A DNA stretch of 64,000 nucleotides from Thiomicrorhabdus indica (GTDB taxonomy: Bacteria > Pseudomonadota > Gammaproteobacteria > Thiomicrospirales > Thiomicrospiraceae), in contig NZ_CP033040.1 of the NCBI RefSeq assembly GCF_004293625.1, positions 1,736,001-1,800,000 of the forward strand, written 5' to 3'. Under the pieces are notes generated by a model that did not search any database, had not been told where the DNA came from, and worked only from the letters and a program-made list of their open reading frames with translations. This document shows, piece after piece, positions 25,838 to 33,858 of this stretch. Positions within the stretch are counted from its first letter, which is position 1; every line of letters begins with the position of its first letter. The position numbers were made by a program, and so were the translations under genes.

Positions 25838-26716
25838 TTATACAGTGTTTATACCGCGAGATTTAAAGTTGTCTAAATCAGCTAAAAAAGATTCTATGAG
25901 TGAGAAATTCTGCTCTATTAAATCAATCGAGTCATGATCTGCATCTGCGATCTCGGCGCATTGAACATTGGAATTTTTCGATGATTTGCAAATTAAATGG
26001 AAATCTTCAATGGGGATAACACTATCTCGATTTCCATGCAAACAAAGAACAGGTTTACTGATTTGCTGAATGGTATTCACAGGAGCAATCTCATCAAAAC
26101 GGTGTCCAATCACTTTTTGAACATAAGCACTTAACAACCAAGTTAATAAAGGGATTTTACTCAGCTTACCCAAGTGTCTTTTCATCATTAGTTTTGGATG
26201 AGCAAAACTGGAAATTGCAATGTATGCATCCGCATGAGAGGTTTTTGAAGCAGATAAAAGCGTTGCCGCCGCTCCGACAGAGTGCCCAACGGCTAAAACT
26301 TTTTGACTGTGTTCTGGACGATTAGACCGACACCAAGCAATGGCTGAATCCAAGTCTTCAGAAAACTTAGGCATAGTCGCCACCCCTCTGGATTGGCTAT
26401 CACCATGGTTGTGTGCATCAATCATCAACACATGACAGTGGATGTTGTGAAATGCCTTCGCTAAAGTCAAAAGTAGGCTTTTGTTCGCACCCCATCCATG
26501 TAACAGCACCACAGTGGTTTCAAAATTGTCACCGGCCGGTAACCACCATCCATGCAGCAATGTTTTCTGCTTGCCTTCAAATTCAACGACGTCAAAAACG
26601 ACGCCTTTGGAAGGTTCCTCGTTGGCTAATCTTGGGGCTCTAAATCCTATATGAATGGCCATAATTGCCATCAAAAAAACGCAGGTGACAATAGCGGATA
26701 GGAGCCCTATTGACAT
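25838..26716 (-). CDS. Alpha/beta hydrolase with N-terminal membrane anchor
   Basis: A 292-residue serine hydrolase. A hydrophobic anchor covers residues 2-25. The nucleophile elbow is GHSVGA, the oxyanion strand VVLLHGWGANKS, the acid GNRDSVIP and the histidine DADHDS, so the triad is complete. ATG 26716 is preferred; a GTG at 26734 lacks a spaced ribosome site. It overlaps the end of the lipocalin gene, so the two are co-translated. Substrate is unknown; pairing with a lipocalin suggests lipid or membrane-ester metabolism. Palindrome copy at 26531 encodes Leu-Pro-Ala-Gly. Confidence 0.82.
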   Translation of the reverse strand: MSIGLLSAIVTCVFLMAIMAIHIGFRAPRLANEEPSKGVVFDVVEFEGKQKTLLHGWWLPAGDNFETTVVLLHGWGANKSLLLTLAKAFHNIHCHVLMIDAHNHGDSQSRGVATMPKFSEDLDSAIAWCRSNRPEHSQKVLAVGHSVGAAATLLSASKTSHADAYIAISSFAHPKLMMKRHLGKLSKIPLLTWLLSAYVQKVIGHRFDEIAPVNTIQQISKPVLCLHGNRDSVIPIEDFHLICKSSKNSNVQCAEIADADHDSIDLIEQNFSLIESFLADLDNFKSRGINTV

Positions 26717-27231
26717 GAACCAATCCAAATCCACTCCGAGGTATCCACGCCAATCTCTTGAGCTTTTTGCGAGTAGGCTTCACACTGTCTTTTGCTTGGG
26801 TTTGGGTTTCTAGCAAGAATCCAAGCATAATTAGTCGTCGGACCAATCACTAAGCTCATCGTGTAATTGTCATCTAATTTAGCAACATTGTAACCACCAT
26901 AAAAAGGTCCAAAAAACGAGACCTTTAAAGCCGCCACATTTTCATCTCCGGTAAAGTACGCCTTACCCTCGGCAATGCTTTCCTCACCCTGTTCATCAAT
27001 CCCACGGTTAATAACGCGAACACCGCCATCTTCACGCATCGAATAGGTTGCGGTAACATCTCTTAAACCACGCTCAAAAGAGTGATCTAGGCGAGCAATT
27101 TCGTACCACTGCCCAAGATACTTTTCCAAAACAAAAGGCGACACGGGTTCAACTTTTTCTGGAATCGACGTGCAACCTGTTAATACAATGATTAAGCTTG
27201 CCAAAAGAAATCCATTTCGCCAATTTTTCAT
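26707..27231 (-). CDS. blc: Outer-membrane lipocalin lipoprotein
   Basis: A 174-residue bacterial lipocalin. The lipobox IVLTGC places the lipidated cysteine at residue 20. The lipocalin signature YLGQWYEIARLDHSFERG is followed by VTATYSMREDG and closes with WIGSCQ. Blc binds lysophospholipids in the outer membrane and is linked to envelope stress. The start has AGAGGA seven bases before ATG. The 3' end overlaps the alpha/beta hydrolase gene. Confidence 0.92.
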   Translation of the reverse strand: MKNWRNGFLLASLIIVLTGCTSIPEKVEPVSPFVLEKYLGQWYEIARLDHSFERGLRDVTATYSMREDGGVRVINRGIDEQGEESIAEGKAYFTGDENVAALKVSFFGPFYGGYNVAKLDDNYTMSLVIGPTTNYAWILARNPNPSKRQCEAYSQKAQEIGVDTSEWIWIGSCQ

Positions 27232-27371
27232 TTGTTTTCCTCTCTAGAAAATAAGGATGAGAGTTTACTGACTTAGCTAAAAGATAAGATGGCGAAACAC
27301 TGAATCCACAGGCAGAGAGCTCTTTCCAAAGGTCAGAACTTTGATAAATCACCCGATTTCATTGGCATTCA

Positions 27372-28196
27372 TCAGAATGCCAACTGAGTCCCAGCCTGAA
27401 AAACAAACGCCTGTTCGGGATAGCGGCTTAAAAATCGAGCTGTCACTTTTGGTCCAGTACAATGGGACAACCCAATCATTGGCACCGATTTCAATACCCT
27501 CTCCGTCGCCAATAATCGTTCTTCATCCGCTTTGGCTAGATGTGTCCCCCCCATTACGGCATAAATTTCTTCATCTGGGAATTGCTTCTGAACCAGATTG
27601 AGCGTATTGATTACCCCAGCGTGACAACATCCAAATAAAACCACTAGACCTTGAGTTGTCTTTAGTACTAAACTCATATCGTCCTTGATCGGGTCTTTTA
27701 TGAGGTTTTGGCTATTTTCAGCATAAACTTTTAATCGCTCATCTCCTTGATTTTCAAGAGGTTCAAACTTGGGAACTTCACCTGTAGTAAAAATATTCGG
27801 TAATATTTCCACAGGTTCAGACGTTAACTGCCAAAAAGGTTCTTTCATAAACTTCAAAGGAGTGGAGACGATTTTTAACTTCCCATTCGGAGTTTCACTA
27901 AAACGTTCAGAAAACATTGCTGGGTGTCCATAGACGGGTCGTTCACTAATTTTTTCAAACAGTTTTTTCAACCCACCGGTGTGATCATAGTGACCATGAC
28001 TGAGTACGACCTTGTCAATTTTGGAAGCATCAATATTTAAAACCTCTAAATTATGAAGCAAAACATCTCCCGACTGCCCTGTGTCAAATAACACAACGCC
28101 CTCAGAAGTTTCAATCAACATCGAAATGCCATGCTCCCCCCAAAGTTTAGAACTCAATTGCACAGAATTTTCAACGAGACAGGTCACCTTAATCAT
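27372..28196 (-). CDS. MBL-fold hydrolase, dihydropterin aminobenzene-phosphate synthase-like
   Basis: A 274-residue metallo-beta-lactamase-fold protein with the intact metal motif SHGHYDHTGGL (about residues 65-75), DDMSLVLKT, VVLFGCCHAGVINT and GLSHCTGPK. These match the family annotated as 7,8-dihydropterin-6-methyl-4-(beta-D-ribofuranosyl)-aminobenzene-5'-phosphate synthase in archaea. The bacterial members have no proven role. It is not clearly in an operon with blc, which starts 140 bases downstream. Confidence 0.8.
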   Translation of the reverse strand: MIKVTCLVENSVQLSSKLWGEHGISMLIETSEGVVLFDTGQSGDVLLHNLEVLNIDASKIDKVVLSHGHYDHTGGLKKLFEKISERPVYGHPAMFSERFSETPNGKLKIVSTPLKFMKEPFWQLTSEPVEILPNIFTTGEVPKFEPLENQGDERLKVYAENSQNLIKDPIKDDMSLVLKTTQGLVVLFGCCHAGVINTLNLVQKQFPDEEIYAVMGGTHLAKADEERLLATERVLKSVPMIGLSHCTGPKVTARFLSRYPEQAFVFQAGTQLAF

Positions 28197-28334
28197 AAAA
28201 AACCTCCATCAAAAAACATCCCAAAATTAGATAAGAATTTAATTATAGGCTTCACGAAAAAATTTATGGCGAACTGTAAGATGGATTGATTTTGAATAAC
28301 TAGAAACTGAAATTTATCCGTTGCAATGGATATA

Positions 28335-28356
28335 GAAGCGCTGATTTCAGCACTTC
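28335..28356. repeat. Hairpin after the signalling operon
   Basis: GAAGCGCTGA and TCAGCACTTC form a ten-base stem with one mismatch and a two-base loop, 35 bases beyond the stop of the orphan sensor gene. No T run follows, so terminator function is uncertain. Confidence 0.35.
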
Positions 28357-28391
28357 TCTAGGAATGGCTTAATGAATGGTTAGTGGCATGA

Positions 28392-29846
28392 TCATTGGTC
28401 ATTTTCTGAGGTTAAGAGCATGACAAACGAATCTTTTGAACCAAAGACATTAACACAAACTGTATTCTCCTTAGAATCAGCCGCTTGAAGAATGACATTT
28501 GTTTTTATATGGTGTTTTTTGTCTAGGTATTTTATCGCTTGGATTAAACTTTCCCGATTTTTAATGGTAACAATTTCTTTTAAACGGACACTTTGTAAAG
28601 GTTTAGAACCCAACCATTCAAATGCTAAAGGGTTATATTCAGAAACTTTTCCACCCTCAAATACCAACATAGCCTGGTTCCCTTCGTCCACAAAATAGTT
28701 CAAGGCTTCTTGACGACCAAATTCAGTGCTTTTATTTGTCTCTATCTCTTCTGATAAATCCGATGGCTGACTTTTTATAACTGATCTCTGTTTTTGGTGT
28801 GAAAGTCGAATAGCTAAAAAACCTATTAATAAGATCGCAACAACACTTGACACTGTAAGCCAAAACAAAAGCGCTTGACTGTGTTCATATACCCGAGAAT
28901 TTTTTAGGTTATGACGACTAATTAAAATCCAACGGTAATCTTTGTGTGTCTGCATAGCCGTTTCTTCAAACTTACCAGTACTTCCAAGCTTAACTGTTCT
29001 AAGAGGATAGACTTTTTTGAAAACCCAGACATCATTAGCTGCTTCAATTGTACCGGCTTCTTGATTGTCCAATTGTTGCCAAATTTCAGGGTGCTTGTTC
29101 GAAAAACGGTTATGAAGAGCATCGAACATGAATCCCCAATTATTCTCTTCATTAGACGAATGAAGCCAGTAACCTTTGGAGTTTAACAATGCCATGTTGG
29201 TCGACGAAAACGACTTCAGCTTATCTATCAAATAATTAGCATCATAGTTCAGTACAATCATACCGATTAAATGCTGATTCTGGTCGTAGAGGCCTTTAAC
29301 CATGCGAAGAGTTGGCTGCAAAGGTTGAATAATCTGATTACCTTGACGATTTAAGTCTAACGGCGATAAATAGATTTGCTCTTGTTGCAGCTGTTTTCCT
29401 TCAATGACATAGTATCGGTCTTTTTTACTTTGAAGTTCCGAGAGTGGAATTTGATTAACTTGGTTATCACGCCCCTTTTCTAAACGATAAAGCTCCAAGC
29501 CATTTTTATCTAGAATTTGAATTTGGAAGTATTTTTTTCGGGTTTTAGCCCATTGCAGCATATTTTCAGAGACTTGTTGTCTATAGGCTTTTGGGGTTTG
29601 AATAAACTCATTCAATACCGAGACCTTCGACAAACTCCGAATGTCTTCAGTAATATGTGTAATTTCTGAATCTATGGATTTTGCAACACTATTTATCGCT
29701 TCAGTCGCATGACGCGTTTTTTGAGCACAATGGGTTTCATTGAGCAATTGCAAAGATTGGAAATACCCTACTAAAAGAGTAAAAATGGCAAGAATCGCAA
29801 TCAATATATTTTGGTTACGCTGCGAGTTAGTCATCATGTGTAGCAT
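28392..29846 (-). CDS. Membrane sensor with Cache-like and PAS domains but no output domain
   Basis: A 484-residue protein with a membrane segment at about 13-33, a periplasmic double-Cache-like region (35-320) and a second membrane segment at about 325-347. A cytoplasmic PAS-like domain lies at about 375-480 (YFVDEGNQAMLVFEGGKVSEYNPLAFEWLG). No kinase, GGDEF, EAL, HD-GYP or methyl-accepting domain is present. The gene starts 13 bases after the hybrid kinase stop and so belongs to its operon. It may hand a signal to that kinase by direct contact. Ligand unknown. Confidence 0.75.
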   Translation of the reverse strand: MLHMMTNSQRNQNILIAILAIFTLLVGYFQSLQLLNETHCAQKTRHATEAINSVAKSIDSEITHITEDIRSLSKVSVLNEFIQTPKAYRQQVSENMLQWAKTRKKYFQIQILDKNGLELYRLEKGRDNQVNQIPLSELQSKKDRYYVIEGKQLQQEQIYLSPLDLNRQGNQIIQPLQPTLRMVKGLYDQNQHLIGMIVLNYDANYLIDKLKSFSSTNMALLNSKGYWLHSSNEENNWGFMFDALHNRFSNKHPEIWQQLDNQEAGTIEAANDVWVFKKVYPLRTVKLGSTGKFEETAMQTHKDYRWILISRHNLKNSRVYEHSQALLFWLTVSSVVAILLIGFLAIRLSHQKQRSVIKSQPSDLSEEIETNKSTEFGRQEALNYFVDEGNQAMLVFEGGKVSEYNPLAFEWLGSKPLQSVRLKEIVTIKNRESLIQAIKYLDKKHHIKTNVILQAADSKENTVCVNVFGSKDSFVMLLTSENDQ

Positions 29847-29858
29847 TTTTTATCTTCA

Positions 29859-32504
29859 TTAATTTTTTTGTTTTATAGAGTTAATCAGCGAAGCCAATTT
29901 TTCAATATCAATTGGCTTGGTGTAATAGTCTTCAAAGCCGGCGGACATTGCTAATGAAACTTGTTCTTCTAGTACATTTGCTGAAATCGCAAAAAAACGA
30001 GTTTCTGCTTCAATTAGCTCCGGAAGCGCTTTATAAAAAGGTAAAGCTTCGTGACCATCCATTCCAGGCAAGTTAATATCCATCAAAATAATTTTAGGTC
30101 TGACTTTCTGGGCAAGTTTCAACCCTTCTTCTGCAGTCAATGCAAGTGTTAGCTGTACTCCACCGAAAGAGTCCATAATATCGCTCATAAGTAAGCGATT
30201 ATCCTGATTATCTTCAACATAAAGCACTTTTAAGTCATTTGTATCCTGAGTTGGAATCGGTTGGATTTCGATACTTGACTGTTCATTCTCATCATCGGTA
30301 TTTTGGATGCTTTTTGTTTCGGTCATCGGTAGAAAAACCTTAAAGGTGGAACCCATATTTTCGTTAGACTCAACTTCCATCCAACCATTCATTTTTTCTA
30401 CCAAGGAACGAGTAATATTTAAGCCAATCCCTGTTCCTTCAATATTCGAATTTTCATGTCCTAAACGTTGGAAAGGTTCAAATAGGTATTTTAGGTTTTC
30501 CTCAGAAATCCCTACGCCATTATCTTTGACACATAATCTTAAATACGATTTATTTTGACGATTGATTTCATCGAAATGAATATTTACAAAACCACCCGGC
30601 CGGTTATATTTGATACCGTTGGTAACAAGGTTTAATAAAACTTGTTTGAGACGAACTAAATCACCAATCAATAAATAATCTATATCAGAGTGGCTTACTT
30701 CTACGCGCACTTGATAGTCTTTCGATTGAGGTTCAGTTATTTGAATCACCTCGTCTAAAACAGGCATTAATGCGATAGGCTCAAGTGATAACGATAATTT
30801 GCCTGCATCCAACTTCGCAAATTCAAGTATGTCATTGATTAATTGCAACAAGTGTTGACTACTAGACAAAATATTGCCCACTTGTTTAGACTGTTTTTCA
30901 CCTAACTGCGAAATTTGTAGCAATTGACCAAAGCCAATAATTGCATTTAAAGGTGTTCGCAGTTCATGACTCATAGAGGATAAAAACTCGCTTTTCGCCA
31001 AGTTGGCTTTTTCTGCGGCCCGTTTCTCTTTTCGTTCGCTGTCTCTTGATTTCTTCAACGATTCTCGAAGATGAACCATCATTGTTATGTCTTCACGAAT
31101 GGACATAAATTCAATTATTTCATTATTCTTATTGAGGATCGGAATAATATGAGAGTGAACAAAATAATCACTACCGTCTTTTTTACGATTTTGTATCTCT
31201 CCCGACCAAGTTTTTTTAGCTAGTATCGTTTGCCAAACTTCTCTAAAAGTAGAGGGCGGCATATTAGGGTGGCGAACAATATTATGCGGTTGGCCAACCA
31301 ACTCGTCTTGAGTATAGCCACTAATATTACAAAACTGCTGGTTCACATAGATAATGGTGCCGTAAGGATCAGTTCTTGATACGATCAGCGTACTGTCAAT
31401 GGCTTCCTGTTGATATTTCAACTTATAAAGCAAGCCTTCCGTATTATTAATTAAATGATTAAAGTAATCTGATAGACGGCCAAACTCATCATCCATCTGT
31501 AAATGCATTCGTTTTGAATAATCTTCAGTATGAATAATTTCATCAATGGTATCCGTCATAGTTTTCAAAGGAGATGAGACATTGCTTTGTAACCGCTTTA
31601 AATAAATAGCTCCTGTCAACATTACTGAAGCAAACGCCAAAAAAATAACAAATAAAAACTGTTTTTGCTGTTGCCAAAGACTTTCGTTAAAGTTCTCTTT
31701 AGTCACGCTGATCGCGTGAAACGCTAATGGAAGGCCGTCATCTCTCTTTACCGTATGCAGAAACACATAGTGACTATTCTCTTTAAGATAGTTTTTTTCA
31801 GCATCAGACGGGTATAGAACCAAATCTTTGAGCGGGTTGTTTCTGAAGTAATCCCGTTTATCCAATGAATAAACAGGATCTTTTTTTAAGTTTTTATCCA
31901 ATGGGAAAAAACCATAATTAAAACCATGACTGCCCAGAGAAATAATTAATCGCCTAATTCCTTGCGAGACTGCTATAAAACCTATAAGTTCTTCCTCTTC
32001 CCATATAGGTTCAATGGTAATCAAGCGATAAAAGGTGCCAAAACCTCCGACATCCATTCCTTGCACGGAAGCACGGGTTTCCATCGCCTGTCTAACAAGG
32101 TGGTGCCCAGTTAAATCTTGCCCAAATACTTCCTTATCATAAGAGCGATATAAAGAACGGCCATCATGGGTAATAAAATGAAAAGAGTATCGTTTGTAAG
32201 GAGATAGCCTTGCAAAAGTTGCTTGCATGGGATCGATGATTTTTGCCAATGCTTGTCGGTCTTCATAAGCGACTGCTTGACGCACCTCTTCTGAATAAGC
32301 GTACGTAATAGAGACCGCATGAATGACATCATATTTTTTTTTAATTTCTTCTTTTAAGAGCGCTAGACTCTGCTCTTTGAAATTAAAGACGAGTTTTTCA
32401 CGGTAGGATTCTGATAATGCCCAGAACACGAAACTGCCGACGATTACCATTAAAATTAAACTGTATTGATAGAATCTGAAGGTTTTTTTGAAAATTGTGT
32501 TCAA
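29859..32504 (-). CDS. Hybrid sensor histidine kinase (Cache-HAMP-PAS-HisKA-HATPase-REC)
   Basis: An 881-residue transmembrane hybrid kinase. Membrane segments at about 12-30 and 283-303 flank a periplasmic Cache-like domain. A HAMP region (about 305-355) and a PAS domain (about 370-475) follow; the PAS has YVNQQFCNISGYTQDEL and HNIVRHPNMP, as in Aer-type PAS domains. The H-box is FLSSMSHELRTPLNAIIGFG. The ATPase has NGIKYNRPGG, DNGVGIS and GTGIGLNI. A receiver domain (about 758-878) carries the phospho-acceptor in ILMDINLPGMDG. It stands between the HD-GYP regulator gene upstream and the orphan sensor gene downstream. A palindrome core at 30596 falls within NRPGG. Confidence 0.92.
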   Translation of the reverse strand: MNTIFKKTFRFYQYSLILMVIVGSFVFWALSESYREKLVFNFKEQSLALLKEEIKKKYDVIHAVSITYAYSEEVRQAVAYEDRQALAKIIDPMQATFARLSPYKRYSFHFITHDGRSLYRSYDKEVFGQDLTGHHLVRQAMETRASVQGMDVGGFGTFYRLITIEPIWEEEELIGFIAVSQGIRRLIISLGSHGFNYGFFPLDKNLKKDPVYSLDKRDYFRNNPLKDLVLYPSDAEKNYLKENSHYVFLHTVKRDDGLPLAFHAISVTKENFNESLWQQQKQFLFVIFLAFASVMLTGAIYLKRLQSNVSSPLKTMTDTIDEIIHTEDYSKRMHLQMDDEFGRLSDYFNHLINNTEGLLYKLKYQQEAIDSTLIVSRTDPYGTIIYVNQQFCNISGYTQDELVGQPHNIVRHPNMPPSTFREVWQTILAKKTWSGEIQNRKKDGSDYFVHSHIIPILNKNNEIIEFMSIREDITMMVHLRESLKKSRDSERKEKRAAEKANLAKSEFLSSMSHELRTPLNAIIGFGQLLQISQLGEKQSKQVGNILSSSQHLLQLINDILEFAKLDAGKLSLSLEPIALMPVLDEVIQITEPQSKDYQVRVEVSHSDIDYLLIGDLVRLKQVLLNLVTNGIKYNRPGGFVNIHFDEINRQNKSYLRLCVKDNGVGISEENLKYLFEPFQRLGHENSNIEGTGIGLNITRSLVEKMNGWMEVESNENMGSTFKVFLPMTETKSIQNTDDENEQSSIEIQPIPTQDTNDLKVLYVEDNQDNRLLMSDIMDSFGGVQLTLALTAEEGLKLAQKVRPKIILMDINLPGMDGHEALPFYKALPELIEAETRFFAISANVLEEQVSLAMSAGFEDYYTKPIDIEKLASLINSIKQKN

Positions 32505-32530
32505 AGTAATATCCTAGGGAGGCTCAGCAT

Positions 32531-33610
32531 TCAATCAGAATAGCGTTTAATTTTTTCTAGGATCACATCTTTAATTCGAACAAATCTATCGACAAGATCT
32601 GGATCAAAGTGTTGCCCTTTCTCACGAAGAATCAGTTCAATGGCTTTTTCAACAGACCAAGCTTCTTTATAAGGTCTACTGGAAGTCAGTGCATCAAACA
32701 CGTCAGCAATTGCAACAATTCGACCACTCAAGGGAATATCATAACCAGATAAGCCATTTGGGTAGCCTTTTCCATTGAATTTTTCATGGTGAGTCATGGC
32801 AATTTCATAAGCCATTTCTAAAATTTCTGAATCAGAATTTGCTAGGATTTCACCACCTATCTGAACATGAGTTTTCATTACCTCAAACTCTTCATCCGAT
32901 AATTTCCCTGGCTTGAGCATAATCGTGTCAGAGATGCCGATTTTCCCTACATCATGTAAAGGCGATGCAAGATATATCAAAGAGCAGTAATGATCACTAC
33001 ACTCTGCCTCTTTAGCAATCGCCTCAGAAATAATCGCTACTCGCTTTACATGATTACCTGTTTCATTATCTCGGTATTCAGCGGCTTGTCCTAAACGGTT
33101 AATTACTTCAAGTTGGGACTTACGAATTTGTTTTGTCCGTTCCTGAACTTTCTGCTCCAATGAAGCTCGTTCTTGCGATAATTGTTGTGTAAGTAACCAG
33201 TTCGTAAGATGAATATTGACGCGTTGTAACAACTCTTTACGGTTAAAAGGCTTGGTAATATAGTCACTTGCACCCGCATCGAACGCTTTGTTAATGCTTT
33301 CTTGGTCATTAAGTGCGGTCAACATGATTACAGGAGGACATTTCTCTTTTAGCTGCTGTTGTAAAAAAGACAACACTGCAAACCCATTTAATATTGGCAT
33401 ATTGATATCAAGCAGCACCAAATCGAAAGTATTCTCAACAAGAATTTTTGTCAACGAAAGCGGATCTTTTACCTTTTCAAAATTCAGATATCCTCCAGAG
33501 ACTAGAGCTCCCTCAATGACTTCTAAATTCATTGGGTTATCATCAACAAGTAAAAAATTTACGTCGGTGACATTGTAGGGAACTAAATTTGAGAACGATT
33601 GATGTTGCAT
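32531..33610 (-). CDS. Response regulator with HD-GYP c-di-GMP phosphodiesterase domain
   Basis: A 359-residue regulator. The receiver domain (about 18-140) has FLLVDDNPMN, the phospho-acceptor in DLVLLDINMPILNGF and the lysine in YITKPFNRKE. A coiled linker (about 145-170) leads to an HD-GYP domain with SPLHDVGKIGISD and HHEKFNGKGYPNGLSG. HD-GYP proteins hydrolyse c-di-GMP to GMP. The neighbouring hybrid kinase, starting 26 bases after its stop, is the likely phosphodonor. The GGDEF protein upstream supplies the opposite activity. Confidence 0.93.
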   Translation of the reverse strand: MQHQSFSNLVPYNVTDVNFLLVDDNPMNLEVIEGALVSGGYLNFEKVKDPLSLTKILVENTFDLVLLDINMPILNGFAVLSFLQQQLKEKCPPVIMLTALNDQESINKAFDAGASDYITKPFNRKELLQRVNIHLTNWLLTQQLSQERASLEQKVQERTKQIRKSQLEVINRLGQAAEYRDNETGNHVKRVAIISEAIAKEAECSDHYCSLIYLASPLHDVGKIGISDTIMLKPGKLSDEEFEVMKTHVQIGGEILANSDSEILEMAYEIAMTHHEKFNGKGYPNGLSGYDIPLSGRIVAIADVFDALTSSRPYKEAWSVEKAIELILREKGQHFDPDLVDRFVRIKDVILEKIKRYSD

Positions 33611-33858
33611 TTCGTCACTTTGAAGTATCTGTCATAAAATTAATGGTAAGTTTCAGAATAGACATTTGAGGTTCCATTTTAAACAAAAAGTAACGATTAG
33701 AGTTGACTATAAATAAGTACCTCTAAAACAGCTTGCCTATCACTAAATATATAGTATTGACCCCGAATTATTTCAGTCCTATCAATAGTTTTCAATTAGT
33801 AATGTTTACACAATAAAGAATTTATATGCTCTGAGCAGTCTTTTTATTACAGAACCAA
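33611..33858. other. Short gap between the GGDEF and HD-GYP genes
   Basis: These 248 AT-rich bases separate the cyclase gene from the HD-GYP regulator gene on the same strand. The promoter of the three-gene kinase operon should be here. I see no hairpin with a T run and no clear promoter boxes. Confidence 0.3.
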
